Notes: generated from the sequence alone by a model not told the origin. A DNA stretch of 50,794 bases from Anaerolineae bacterium (GCA_019637555.1 JAHBVK010000045.1:1-50794); one strand, 5' to 3'. Numbered from the stretch's first letter, positions 23,639 to 31,791 are shown. Numbers and translations: made by a program.

Positions 23639-24016
23639 TTAGTTGCCCCGTAGCAGTTCAATTGCCTCAGATGAGGAGATTTGACCCGTTGCCAGTTCAT
23701 CGAGGATACGTTTGCGTTCCTCCTCGGAAATACTGTCATCCTCTTCTTCTGCCGCTTCGTAACCCATCGCGCGGATTACATCCTTAAGGCGGCTGCGCAC
23801 CGTCGGATAGGAAATGTTGAGTTTTTCCTCCACACCTTTGATCTTGCCTTCGCACTGCAGGAAAATTTCAACGAACTGCAATTGCTCTGGCGACAGTTGC
23901 GACAATCTGCCCGCGTAAAAGCGTCCCTCAATGCTGGTATCGCAATTACCACAGTGCAGACGGGTGATTGTTAGCTGTTCACCGCAAACCGGACAAATGC
24001 CCAATACTGGATGCAT
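23639..24016 (-). CDS. DUF2089 family regulator (zinc ribbon + HTH + SHOCT-like)
   Basis: 125 residues. A zinc ribbon is formed by Cys8-Cys11 (CPVC) and Cys22-Cys25 (CGNC). A sigma-like helix-turn-helix follows ('LSPEQLQFVEIFLQCEGKIKGVEEKLNISYPTVRSRLKDVI', about 40-82), then an acidic linker and a C-terminal SHOCT-like hairpin ('SEEERKRILDELATGQISSSEAIELL'). DUF2089 proteins are predicted DNA-binding regulators. As first gene of the cluster under a good promoter (24052-24079) it is the likely autoregulator. Its own SHOCT-like tail may contact the tails of the downstream proteins, an inference from the shared module. Confidence 0.88.
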   Translation of the reverse strand: MHPVLGICPVCGEQLTITRLHCGNCDTSIEGRFYAGRLSQLSPEQLQFVEIFLQCEGKIKGVEEKLNISYPTVRSRLKDVIRAMGYEAAEEEDDSISEEERKRILDELATGQISSSEAIELLRGN

Positions 24017-24051
24017 ACAAATTCAATCTCCAATTTCACCAGTTAAGGTAG

Positions 24052-24079
24052 ATTGTAGATCGATTTTTGATTTTGTCAA
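24052..24079 (-). promoter_or_regulatory. Promoter of the DUF2089/DUF4097 cluster
   Basis: On the minus strand, TTGACA (24079-24074), a 16-bp spacer and TACAAT (24057-24052). The predicted start is near 24045, about 30 nt before ATG 24016, with GGAGA in between. The whole 24017-24253 gap is AT-rich and divergent. Confidence 0.8.
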
Positions 24080-24171
24080 TCAAGACATTGATAATTTTAA
24101 TATCTCACTAAATCACACTGATTTTTCGTAATCGTAAATCATGTTTGCGTAATTCGTTTTATGATTTCCAA

Positions 24172-24200
24172 TTGTAATTTCTGGAACAAACTCCTATAAT
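24172..24200 (+). promoter_or_regulatory. Promoter of the PucC-family gene
   Basis: TTGTAA (24172-24177), 17 bp, TATAAT (24195-24200). The leader is about 45 nt and contains GAGGA before ATG 24254. Confidence 0.7.
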
Positions 24201-24253
24201 CTCATAATTCTGTAGTATCACATCGATTTCTGTAGATTTACTGAGGATCACGC

Positions 24254-25681
24254 ATGGCAACCACGACCACTGCGGAGAGACTTCCTATTGATCCGTCTAC
24301 GGCACCTGTCGTAGATGCGGAGTCACATGGAACAGAAAGTCACTCCGAGAACATCACGCTGTTGCGCAACATGAAACTAGGCTTGTTCCACGTTGGCTCG
24401 TCGCTGGCGGACATCCTGACCACGGGCGTATGGAATCGCATCGCCATCGCTGAACTGGGCTTGTCAGCGACACCAGTAGCAATTCTGGTCAGCCTCAAAT
24501 ACTTCATCACGCCGCTCTCAATCTGGGCGGGGCAGCGCTCCGACGTGACTCAGTGGCGTGGTTATCGCCGTTTGCCCTTCATCTGGGGCGGGCGCTTACT
24601 GATGGTACTGAGCTTTTTCCTGCTCGGTATGGCGACTGTGAATCTGGCGAGTGATAAATCCTCGCTGTTTGGCTGGCTCGGCATCACGGCAGCGTTTCTG
24701 ATCTTCAGTGTCGGTGGGGCGCTGTCCGGCACGACCTTCCTCTCCTTGGTGCATGACATCACGCCGCAGTCGCAGCGCACCCGCGTGATCAGCGTAATCT
24801 GGTTCTTCCTGATCGTCGGCTTCGCGGGCGCGGGCATCCTATATAGTCAACTACTGCCACATTACAGCGAAGAAAGTTTCAAAGCATTGTTCATCATCGC
24901 CCCGTTGATCATGGGCGCGATCTGGGTATTCGCACTGATCGGTGAAGAAAAGCCCAACGCGGCTGCCGTTGCCACCAAGATCGAACAGGCGAAAGCGCGT
25001 TCCTTCGTAGAGGACTTGCGTACTGCATGGGGCAACACGCAAACGCGCTTGTTCTTCCTCTATCTCGGACTTTCGACGTTATTCTTCTACACGCAGGATG
25101 TGATCCTCGAACCATTCGGCGCACAGGTCTTTGGGATGGAGGCACGGATAACCAACCGCTTCTCCAGCTACTGGGGATCGATGGCGCTGCTCGGCATCAT
25201 TGTCTGCTTGCTGGCAGGACGACGCTGGAAGAATCTGCTCAATAACATGAGCCTCTCCAAGTGGAGTCTGTGGGTTCTGGTCATAGGATTTGGCATCTTC
25301 TTGGCGTCAGCCCTGTTCCTGATCCGTCCGCTGGTGACCATCGGCTTGGTCGTCATGGGCTTTGGTTTGGGCATGTGGACGGTTGGCGGCTTGGGCTTGA
25401 TGATGGACATGACGCGCACGCTCGGCGCGGGCTTGTATCTTTCGTTGTGGACGGTATCGGAGACGATTGCGCGCGGACTCGGTACCGTACTTGGCGGCGT
25501 GGTCAAAGATGCCACCTTCGCTTTTACTCATCAGCTCAACGTTGCTTACGGTACAGTCTTTCTGGTGCAGATCGTCGGCTTTATCATCAGCTATCTGGTG
25601 ATCACCCGCGTCAATGTCGATCTGTTCCACCAGAGTGCCGCACCGGAACCACAAGTGGTCATGTCCGCAGGCATGGACTAG
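24254..25681 (+). CDS. PucC/BCD-family MFS protein
   Basis: 475 residues with about 12 membrane segments. The signature of the PucC (bacteriochlorophyll delivery) branch of MFS is clear: 'NMKLGLFHVGSSLADILTTGVWNRIAIAELG' near the start, then 'YFITPLSIWAGQRSD', 'RRLPFIWGGRLLMVLSFFLLGMA' and 'GGALSGTTFLSLVHDITP'. In purple bacteria PucC helps assemble light-harvesting complexes, and related BCD proteins are thought to handle (bacterio)chlorophyll. No bch, crt, puf or chlorosome genes are in the window, so a photosynthetic role is only suggested. Related proteins in non-phototrophs may move other tetrapyrroles. The gene is monocistronic, with its own promoter, and divergent from the stress-like cluster. 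Confidence 0.85.
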   Translation: MATTTTAERLPIDPSTAPVVDAESHGTESHSENITLLRNMKLGLFHVGSSLADILTTGVWNRIAIAELGLSATPVAILVSLKYFITPLSIWAGQRSDVTQWRGYRRLPFIWGGRLLMVLSFFLLGMATVNLASDKSSLFGWLGITAAFLIFSVGGALSGTTFLSLVHDITPQSQRTRVISVIWFFLIVGFAGAGILYSQLLPHYSEESFKALFIIAPLIMGAIWVFALIGEEKPNAAAVATKIEQAKARSFVEDLRTAWGNTQTRLFFLYLGLSTLFFYTQDVILEPFGAQVFGMEARITNRFSSYWGSMALLGIIVCLLAGRRWKNLLNNMSLSKWSLWVLVIGFGIFLASALFLIRPLVTIGLVVMGFGLGMWTVGGLGLMMDMTRTLGAGLYLSLWTVSETIARGLGTVLGGVVKDATFAFTHQLNVAYGTVFLVQIVGFIISYLVITRVNVDLFHQSAAPEPQVVMSAGMD

Positions 25682-25810
25682 AAATTAGCCTCGTCCCATC
25701 CCCTTTCCGATTTGCAGTATGCACATTAGGATGGGGGAATCAACGGATGAGGTAACTTGCAAAGCCTACCGCGTGATTATTCAAAAAGTCGCTTTGCAGC
25801 GACTTCGAGT

Positions 25811-25893
25811 GAGATTGAACAACTACTAAAATATGATTTGAGTCCCGTAGGGACTTCGTTCGTTCAGCCCGGCAATTCATTGCCGGGGTCAGC
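25811..25893. repeat. Two-hairpin dispersed repeat, copy B
   Basis: GAGATTGAAC, an AT-rich spacer, then GAGTCCCGTAGGGACTTCG with an exact GTCCC/GGGAC stem, then CCCGGCAATTCATTGCCGGG with an exact CCCGGCAAT/ATTGCCGGG stem. Copy A is at 20086-20162. It lies 11 bp past the stop codon of the HAD gene, in terminator position. The rest of 25682-25810 holds only an imperfect CCCATCC...GGATGGG stem. Confidence 0.78.
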
Positions 25894-25904
25894 GCCTCGC
25901 AACC

Positions 25905-26768
25905 TTACGCACTTGGCTCCCCCGCCGGAAAGGTCTGCTCAAATGTCGTCGCCAGCAGAGCATTATGGAATCCGACGCTGAGATGATCCTGACACAGCGC
26001 GATACCTTTATTCATTACTGCTTCATAGGGAGTGCCGTGCAGTGCTGTCAAACCGAGTTCACCCGCCGCGAGGGGCAAGATCGGGGCGAGACTGTTGACC
26101 GCAACGTAAACATCGGAGCCGCTCTCTACCTTTTCACGCCGAGCCACACCGCCGAAACCGACAAATAGTTCGACGTTCCCTTTGGTATGCAAATCGCTCA
26201 TGCCATCTCCGATGAACAATTTGCGTCCCCACTGCTCGCCAGTTAGTTCCTTGACGATCTGTGGTTTACCAGCGGAGATCGTCAGCGGGCTGTCTTCATA
26301 GGCGAGGTAAGAGGTGGTCGTCTGCGCCGAGTGATCATAGTACTTCCACCATTCGCCGGAAAGCTCGTTAAATTCCAGTTCCACAGCGCGGACTCGTTCA
26401 GGTGGCACACCCAACTTCTTGCCGAAGCCGCGTACTGGTTCCGCTAATCCGCCGCTGATGATGAATACTTTCTTGCCCAGATAATGCAGTGCGGCAACCA
26501 CCTCGGCGGCGTCGGGAACCATGCTGTCCCAATACATCTGCTCGATCTGCGTAAGCTGCCCGCGCGTGGGGCGGATCGCTTTCAGGCGTTTGCCGTACAC
26601 CTCGCGCAGGTCAAGATCGCCGTTCATGGCTTTCTGCGTGAGTAAGCCCACGCGCCACTCTTTACCCTTCAGCCGCGCCAATTCGTCTACGCCTTCAATC
26701 GCGGAGAGGGTGCTGTCGCAGTCGAAAAAGATCAGATCAAAGCTCGTCCAGCGCGTGATCGCATTCAC
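25905..26768 (-). CDS. HAD-superfamily phosphatase, phosphoserine-phosphatase-like
   Basis: 287 residues from GTG 26768, chosen for the AAGGAA site 6 nt upstream; the frame extends further but without start signals. HAD motif I is 'FFDCDSTLSAIEG' (nucleophile Asp16, acid Asp18), motif II the Ser in 'FIISGGLAEPVRGF', motif III a Lys, and motif IV 'FIGDGMSDL'. The alpha-helical cap between motif I and II ('VDELARLKGKEWRVGLLTQKAMNGDLDL') is of SerB type. It likely removes phosphate from a small molecule such as phosphoserine. The C-terminus is ~70 residues longer than SerB ('TALHGTPYEAVMNKGIALCQDHL'). TATAAT at 26823-26818 on this strand is a probable -10. Confidence 0.85.
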   Translation of the reverse strand: MNAITRWTSFDLIFFDCDSTLSAIEGVDELARLKGKEWRVGLLTQKAMNGDLDLREVYGKRLKAIRPTRGQLTQIEQMYWDSMVPDAAEVVAALHYLGKKVFIISGGLAEPVRGFGKKLGVPPERVRAVELEFNELSGEWWKYYDHSAQTTTSYLAYEDSPLTISAGKPQIVKELTGEQWGRKLFIGDGMSDLHTKGNVELFVGFGGVARREKVESGSDVYVAVNSLAPILPLAAGELGLTALHGTPYEAVMNKGIALCQDHLSVGFHNALLATTFEQTFPAGEPSA

Positions 26769-26870
26769 ACGGGATTCCTTAATTTGTGATTGACAAATCG
26801 TTAATAGGACGTTCCAGATTATAACACAGGGGTATAAACGATTCACTCGTGCTTTCTCACAAATGCGCCC

Positions 26871-26899
26871 TTGTCACACACCTCTATCTCTGAAATAAT
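26871..26899 (+). promoter_or_regulatory. Promoter of the RNase D gene
   Basis: TTGTCA (26871-26876), 17 bp, AATAAT (26894-26899). The start is expected near 26906, with an AAGGA site before ATG 26938, though at longer than ideal spacing. Confidence 0.6.
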
Positions 26900-26937
26900 G
26901 GGCGACGCCATTAGCTAAGGATTTAACAATTTACGGT

Positions 26938-28143
26938 ATGCCTACCTCTCCGTTAAATGCCCCCACCATGATCGCCAAAGCGGACGCCCTCACGCGTCTG
27001 GTGGAACAGCTCTCACACGAACCCCTGATCGCCGTCGATACCGAATCCAACAGCTTATATGCCTACCGCGAACGGGTCTGCCTGATCCAGATTTCGACGC
27101 GGGAAAGTGACTTCCTGATCGATCCGTTAGCGATCAAAGATCTCAGCCCGCTAGCGCCACTCTTTGCCGACCCGCAGATTGAAAAAGTCTTTCACGCGGC
27201 TGAATACGACATCATGTGCCTGAAGCGCGATTACGGCTTTACCTTCGCCAACCTGTTCGATACGATGGTGGCGTCGCGCATCATCGGACGTAAGCAGATC
27301 GGGCTGGGCAACTTACTAGGCGAATATTTCGGCGTCGAGGTTAACAAGCGTTTCCAGCGTGCCGATTGGTCGCGCCGCCCTATCCCCCGCGATCAACTCA
27401 ATTACGCTCAGCACGACACGCACTACTTACCCGCGCTGCGCGATATTCTTGGCGAACTCCTGCACCAGCAGCATCGTTATCAGGAAGCGCAGGAAGTCTT
27501 CGCTGATCTCTGCGCTATTCCCGCCGCGGTTCACACCTTCGATCCTGATGGCTTCTGGCGGATTCACGCCGCCCGCGAGTTATCTCCCCGCGAGATGGCG
27601 GTGCTCAAAGAGCTGTTCTTGCTGCGCGATAAGATCGCCCAACAGCGCAACTATCCGCCGTTCAAAGTGGTTAACGACGAGACGCTGATCACCGTCGTCA
27701 AAAAGATGCCCGGTAACGAAGCCGCCTTATACACGATTGAGGGCTTGAATGATCGCCTGATCGAACGACAGGGCGCGGCGATCTTGGAGGCGATCCAGCG
27801 CGGGATGCAGAGCAAACCGCCGCAGCGCCCCGATCTCTCCCCCCGCCTCGATCAAGAAACCACCGCTCGCTACGACACCCTACATCGCTGGCGCAAGATG
27901 CGTGCCGCTGAACGCGGCGTCGAATCAGACGTGATCATCCCCAAAGAAGCATTATGGGCGCTGGCGAAAAATCCTGCCCATACGCTGGAAGAACTCGAAC
28001 ATATCCCCGGACTCGGACCGTGGAAACGCGACCAATATGGTGAGGAATTGCTCAAACTGCTAGCCAACGGTTCGCTAGCCGATTCTGCCGCAGTCGATGC
28101 TGATGAGGACGACGTTATAGACGTGGATGAGGAAGCCAGCTAA
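26938..28143 (+). CDS. rnd: Ribonuclease D-like 3'-5' exoribonuclease
   Basis: 401 residues, close to the usual ~375 of RNase D. The exonuclease domain (about 15-190) has all DEDDy residues: Asp34 and Glu36 in 'IAVDTES', Asp91 in 'HAAEYDIMCL', and Tyr156/Asp160 in 'NYAQHD'. Two HRDC domains follow (about 215-290, 'ELSPREMAVLKELFLLRDKIAQQRNYPPFKVVNDETL', and about 310-380, ending 'EHIPGLGPWKRDQYGEELL'). A ~20-residue acidic tail closes the protein. RNase D trims the 3' ends of tRNA precursors and other small stable RNAs. The gene has its own promoter, divergent from the HAD gene, and converges with the PadR gene. Confidence 0.93.
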   Translation: MPTSPLNAPTMIAKADALTRLVEQLSHEPLIAVDTESNSLYAYRERVCLIQISTRESDFLIDPLAIKDLSPLAPLFADPQIEKVFHAAEYDIMCLKRDYGFTFANLFDTMVASRIIGRKQIGLGNLLGEYFGVEVNKRFQRADWSRRPIPRDQLNYAQHDTHYLPALRDILGELLHQQHRYQEAQEVFADLCAIPAAVHTFDPDGFWRIHAARELSPREMAVLKELFLLRDKIAQQRNYPPFKVVNDETLITVVKKMPGNEAALYTIEGLNDRLIERQGAAILEAIQRGMQSKPPQRPDLSPRLDQETTARYDTLHRWRKMRAAERGVESDVIIPKEALWALAKNPAHTLEELEHIPGLGPWKRDQYGEELLKLLANGSLADSAAVDADEDDVIDVDEEAS

Positions 28144-28152
28144 CTAGCGCTC

Positions 28153-28695
28153 TCAGCTTCCTTTTCGCACCGCTGCGATGCAGTCCTTTAGCCACTGGAT
28201 ATACATCTGCTCGTTCCGCTTTCCCAAATCCAGTGTCATGGCCTGAAACCTATAGATGCGCCGCCAAAACGCCGCCTCGTGGTTAGTCGGCAGGTCGATT
28301 TCCTGATACTGCCGCAGCTTCGCCTCGTGCTGCACCAATTGATCCTCCATCAGCGCGATAATCTCCTGATCCTCCAACTCGGCGGCGAAAAATAGCTGCA
28401 CCAGAAATGCCTCTCGATGCGCAGGCAGGATTTGCTTGCTGTTCAGCCATTGGTGCAGTTCTCCCCGTCCTGCCTCCGTAATGGAGTAAACCTTGCGATT
28501 CGGGCGATCCGTCTGCACTTCTAAATGGCTTTCCGCAAACCCATCCTCTGCCAGCTTATCTAGCGTACGGTAAATCTGCGCCTGATCCGCCGACCAGAAA
28601 TGTGCCACCGAGTCATCGAAGCAAGCTGTTTTCAGGTTGTAGCCCGTCATCGGCTCTAAGCTCAGAAATCCCAAAATGGCGTGTGCCAATGACAT
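28153..28695 (-). CDS. PadR-family transcriptional regulator
   Basis: 180 residues. The winged helix (about 1-85) has the PadR pattern: 'AHAILGFLSLEPMTGYNLK', 'WSADQAQIYRTLDKLAEDGFAESH', then the wing 'NRKVYSITEAGRGELHQWL'. The C-terminal ~90 residues form the helical dimerisation domain (subfamily with Vir_act_alpha_C-like helices). PadR proteins are ligand-responsive repressors, commonly of phenolic-acid or drug-related genes. It is divergent from the DUF4188 gene, and the shared 113-bp gap contains a perfect AT-rich palindrome (28763-28788) that is the probable operator. GGAGAG precedes ATG 28695. Confidence 0.92.
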   Translation of the reverse strand: MSLAHAILGFLSLEPMTGYNLKTACFDDSVAHFWSADQAQIYRTLDKLAEDGFAESHLEVQTDRPNRKVYSITEAGRGELHQWLNSKQILPAHREAFLVQLFFAAELEDQEIIALMEDQLVQHEAKLRQYQEIDLPTNHEAAFWRRIYRFQAMTLDLGKRNEQMYIQWLKDCIAAVRKGS

Positions 28696-28762
28696 GGTGC
28701 GTTCACTCTCCTACTTTTGGATGATTGACGACTTTTGCAACCCATTGTAACATGCGTCGTAT

Positions 28763-28788
28763 CTTATATATGATAAGTCATATATAAG
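28763..28788. promoter_or_regulatory. Perfect 11-bp AT-rich palindrome, probable PadR operator
   Basis: CTTATATATGA (28763-28773), TAAG, and the exact complementary arm (28778-28788). It lies between the divergent PadR and DUF4188 genes, 20 bp before ATG 28809. The ATGA...TCAT inner part recalls the ATGT...ACAT boxes of known PadR sites. Confidence 0.75.
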
Positions 28789-28808
28789 CCGATTCGAAGG
28801 AGAGTGTC

Positions 28809-29354
28809 ATGTCAGCCGTAATCAATGATCGCTACACAGCCAAAATGGATCAGCCGTTCGTCGTGTTCCTTGTCGGTGCACGCATCAATAAACCGCTGCA
28901 ATTCCGCAAGTGGGGATTGGTGGTCAACGCCTTTCCTGAAATGCTGAAGTCGCTCTACGCGCATCCAGAGAAGGGCTTCCTCGGTGGTGAGAACTTTTTC
29001 CGTGCCTTCCCAATCGCTTCGGTGCTGATCTCGTACTGGCGTTCTTTCGAGGATTTGGAGCGTTTCGCCCGCGCTAAGGATGATGCCCATCTACCAGCGT
29101 GGCGGCGTTTCAACAAAGAGATCGGCTATGACGGCAGCGTTGGCGTCTGGCACGAAACGTATATGGTGCAGCCGCAGGCGCAGGAATCGCTCTACGCCAA
29201 TATGCCTCTGTTCGGACTGGCAAAAGCGACCGGACAATCGATCCCTGTGCGTAGCGGTTATCGTAATGATGCGCGTGGTCGGATGAAGGGTGAGAACGTC
29301 GAGGCGCTGCCCGACTCCCTGCGCGTCGAGGAATACATCAGTCAGGCGCACTAG
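28809..29354 (+). CDS. DUF4188-family protein
   Basis: 181 residues. The sequence 'RYTAKMDQPFVVFLVGARINKPLQFRKWGLVVNAFPEM' at the start and 'SYWRSFEDLERFARAKDDAHLPAWRRFNKEIGYDGSVGVWHETYMV' in the middle (shown as key parts) match the DUF4188 family. Its fold resembles dimeric alpha/beta-barrel monooxygenase-like and haem-binding proteins. Members often sit next to PadR or TetR regulators, as here. The reaction is unknown; the W-H-E-T-Y segment may hold a ligand-binding His. AAGGAGAG provides a strong ribosome-binding site. It is likely repressed by the divergent PadR protein through 28763-28788. Confidence 0.82.
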   Translation: MSAVINDRYTAKMDQPFVVFLVGARINKPLQFRKWGLVVNAFPEMLKSLYAHPEKGFLGGENFFRAFPIASVLISYWRSFEDLERFARAKDDAHLPAWRRFNKEIGYDGSVGVWHETYMVQPQAQESLYANMPLFGLAKATGQSIPVRSGYRNDARGRMKGENVEALPDSLRVEEYISQAH

Positions 29355-29423
29355 CCGCTAATCAACCTCACCCCAACGCTCCGCAGCGGATGGAAGAGCG
29401 GACAGGAGAACAATGCAGCGCTT

Positions 29424-29445
29424 GCCGGAGGCTGAAGCCTCCGGC
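29424..29445. repeat. REP-like palindrome (GCCGGAGGCT type)
   Basis: GCCGGAGGCT-GA-AGCCTCCGGC, exact 10-bp arms. One of a family of hairpins in this window with the loop context GCTT(C/T)AGC or its complement (29516, 33133, 39422, 39558, 39595, 42413). Confidence 0.75.
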
Positions 29446-29515
29446 TATAAGCACGAAGCACCGTAAACGGCGCTAAAACGGCAAGAACGAGTCACGGTTA
29501 GCACTACTGTTTCAG

Positions 29516-29535
29516 CCCGGAGCTTCAGCTCCGGG
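29516..29535. repeat. REP-like palindrome (CCCGGAGCT type)
   Basis: CCCGGAGCT-TC-AGCTCCGGG, exact 9-bp arms. The gap 29355-29596 also holds 'CCTCACCCC' (29371 area) and ends with a CCCTTGGAGAGAGGG...GGGGTGAGG element whose last base lies 4 bp from the stop codon of the next gene. No gene is seen in this gap. Confidence 0.75.
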
Positions 29536-29596
29536 AATCTTGCCCACCTATCAACTCCCCTTGGAGAGAGGGTCACAGGGAATCAGGGGGTGAGGA

Positions 29597-30514
29597 TCAC
29601 TCCACCTCGAACGCGACGGGCCAGATCGGTCTACCGGGCTGGCGTCTGCCTGCTTGCACCTGTGCGTAATACTCGTCAAATGGCGTATCCACCAACAGCG
29701 GGCAGACCATCGCCGCCGACCACGCTTCGCAGTGGGTGGTCAGCCCTTGCCCGAAACTAGCGTAGGGATGCAGAGGCAGTGTCAACGTCGCTTCTGCCCT
29801 GCCCAGTTCCAGCGCCATATCGCCAGCGATGTCACCCGCGCACTCGGCATCCCGCGCCAGAAACACACGCGGATTTAGCAGATCGCCGCGCACGTAACCG
29901 ATAATTTCGCCGTCTTTCAGGTACACGCGCGACTGTACCTCCGAGTTCGGGCTGATCCACGCCATCAGATCAGCATCCGGCTCGATGGCAAAATCGACAT
30001 CGTGCTCCTGTCCTTGCCACAATGTCACCAGCGCCGACACATCCTCATCTCGCGGTGGGCGCACCATCAACGGTGATCCGACGTTGGCGGTCATCTGAAA
30101 GATTGCGGTTGACGCGCCAAACGCCTGTGTCTGGTAGCCGAAGCGCGGATAATAGCTGACGTGTCCCAGCAAAAAACTGAGCGCATAGCCCTTTTGCCGT
30201 GCCACCTCATGCCCCGCCTCGATCAAAGCGCTGCCGACTCCCTTCCGCTGGTACGCTGGATCAATCGCAATCGGCGCGAGGTTTACTGCCTCGACTCGCT
30301 CACCCATCAGCATGATCGTGCGTGGCGAGAACAACACATGCCCCACCATCCTGCCATCGTGCTCCGCCACCAGCGAAAGCTGCGGATCGAAGCGCCGTCG
30401 ATGTCGATGCAGCGCCACGATGATCGCTTCCGCTGCACGGTTGAAGGCACGTGCGTTAATCGCTGCGATATCTGCGTAATCTGCCAATGTTTCGGCGCGA
30501 ACAGTTAGTGTCAC
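29597..30514 (-). CDS. GNAT-family N-acetyltransferase, Eis-like
   Basis: 305 residues from GTG 30514. The N-terminal GNAT domain has 'AVNLAPIAIDPAYQRKGVGSALIEAGHEVARQKGYAL' with the acetyl-CoA loop QRKGVG, then 'LLGHVSYYPRFGYQTQ', the Y-P-R-F-G-Y element typical of this branch. A second domain (about 150-305) has further GNAT-like strands ('SRVYLKDGEIIGYVRGDLL') and the C-terminal 'WSAAMVCPLL', as in Eis-like and predicted small-molecule acetyltransferases. The substrate is unknown. It lies 11 bp downstream of the prephenate-dehydrogenase-like gene on the same strand and is probably in the same operon. Confidence 0.87.
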   Translation of the reverse strand: MTLTVRAETLADYADIAAINARAFNRAAEAIIVALHRHRRRFDPQLSLVAEHDGRMVGHVLFSPRTIMLMGERVEAVNLAPIAIDPAYQRKGVGSALIEAGHEVARQKGYALSFLLGHVSYYPRFGYQTQAFGASTAIFQMTANVGSPLMVRPPRDEDVSALVTLWQGQEHDVDFAIEPDADLMAWISPNSEVQSRVYLKDGEIIGYVRGDLLNPRVFLARDAECAGDIAGDMALELGRAEATLTLPLHPYASFGQGLTTHCEAWSAAMVCPLLVDTPFDEYYAQVQAGRRQPGRPIWPVAFEVE

Positions 30515-30525
30515 GATGCTTGCTT

Positions 30526-31539
30526 CTACTTCTTCTTGCCGAAGGAGAACAGCTTACCCAACGGACGCGCACCAGCGACCTCGCTGATTCCCTCATCGGG
30601 TAGCTGCACCCAATCGTTGTTGTGTCGCGCCTTATCCCATTTGGCGTAAGCGTTCGATGCCTCATCAAACGCTTCAGCAATCGCCAGCTCGTCGCCTGAC
30701 TCCAACACCTCGCGCAGTTCGCGCATTACGTCCATTGCTTCATCCAGTCGGCGCAATAGCGGTTCGCGGCTCTGATGCAGCAGTTTGCCCATCGCCTCCG
30801 CATCCGCCTGCCCGATCTGGTACGTGCCTAAAAAGAACGCGGTGTTGCCCAACCAGCGCAGATCGTCCCATGACTTCGATTTGTTTAAACCTCTGAACAG
30901 CGCCAATTGCAGCAGCAGCGGCAGGCTCTCCATCGCGGCGGCGATGCCATCTAGTTCCGCTGGATCAGCGAAGTGCGCCTTAATTCCCAGCATCGCACAC
31001 AGATCAGCCACCAGTTGCACCGCTTCTTCAGGACAGTCCGCCGCCGGAGCGATCACCATCACGCCACCACTGAACAGATCGGCGCTGGCAGCCTCAACAT
31101 CGTCGCGGTGATCCCCGACCAGTGCGGGATTGAACAGCGGGCGCACACCCACTAGATAGGTTTCCGCCCCGCCCGACGATGCACGTCGAAAATGCTTCTT
31201 CGCCCACTGGATTGGCGGCATTTTCAACGGCGAGGCATCGATCACCACCGCGCCCGCTTTCAGCGAGTCCGCGATCTGCATCAGCGCTGTCTCCACCTGA
31301 TGAAACGGCAGATCGATGAAGACCAGATCGGCTTTCTCTACGCTGTTCGCCAGATTCCGTTCCGTGCGATCCACCGCGCCGATCTTCTGTGCCTGATCCA
31401 GTAGCGATGGCGTGCCATCATGCCCTACGATGGTGAACTGATGCTCTGCGCCCGCCTGTTTGTTCAGCGCCTTCAACGCCAAGCCCATCGACGCGCCGAC
31501 TTTGCCCAAACCAATAATAGTGACGTTTACCTGTGCCAT
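30526..31539 (-). CDS. Prephenate/arogenate dehydrogenase-like NAD(P)-binding protein
   Basis: 337 residues from ATG 31539 (AGGAAT upstream; an earlier in-frame start has no ribosome-binding site). A Rossmann nucleotide site is clear at the start: 'VNVTIIGLGKVGASMGLAL' with G10-x-G12-x-x-G15. 'KADLVFIDLPFHQVETALMQIADSLKAGAVVIDASPLK' follows the TyrA-like order. The C-terminal half is helical, as in the dimerisation domain of prephenate dehydrogenase, but the usual substrate-binding His in the first domain is not obvious. It may therefore be a tyrosine-pathway enzyme or a related oxidoreductase of unknown substrate. No other aromatic-pathway genes are nearby. Confidence 0.75.
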   Translation of the reverse strand: MAQVNVTIIGLGKVGASMGLALKALNKQAGAEHQFTIVGHDGTPSLLDQAQKIGAVDRTERNLANSVEKADLVFIDLPFHQVETALMQIADSLKAGAVVIDASPLKMPPIQWAKKHFRRASSGGAETYLVGVRPLFNPALVGDHRDDVEAASADLFSGGVMVIAPAADCPEEAVQLVADLCAMLGIKAHFADPAELDGIAAAMESLPLLLQLALFRGLNKSKSWDDLRWLGNTAFFLGTYQIGQADAEAMGKLLHQSREPLLRRLDEAMDVMRELREVLESGDELAIAEAFDEASNAYAKWDKARHNNDWVQLPDEGISEVAGARPLGKLFSFGKKK

Positions 31540-31615
31540 ATTCTTTATTCCTACCAACTACCGAAACGATCTTGCCTGCCTTATCGTCAACAGAGCCTAG
31601 AACTCCTGAGCAACG

Positions 31616-31791
31616 AACATCCCCTCTCCCATAAACGTGCTGAGAGGGCGACAGTAGCCTTCGAGAAACTCAACTACAGCGTTCACTAAGTTGCTGGCAA
31701 ACCATTGGCTGTACGCTCACCAACACCTGTAGATCGCCTCTGTAGTCCCCTCTCTGTAAACGGAGAGGGGTGACGCGAAGCGTCGGGGTGA
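31616..31791. repeat. Two hairpins of the CCCCTCTCC/GGAGAGGGG repeat family
   Basis: The first, near 31620-31655, is imperfect (CCCCTCTCCC...GAGAGGGCGAC). The second has exact arms CCCCTCTC (31747-31754) and GAGAGGGG (31763-31770), followed by GACGCGAAGCGTC (31772-31784) and GGGGTGAGG. They fill most of the 316-bp gap 31540-31855, in which I see no gene. Confidence 0.7.
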
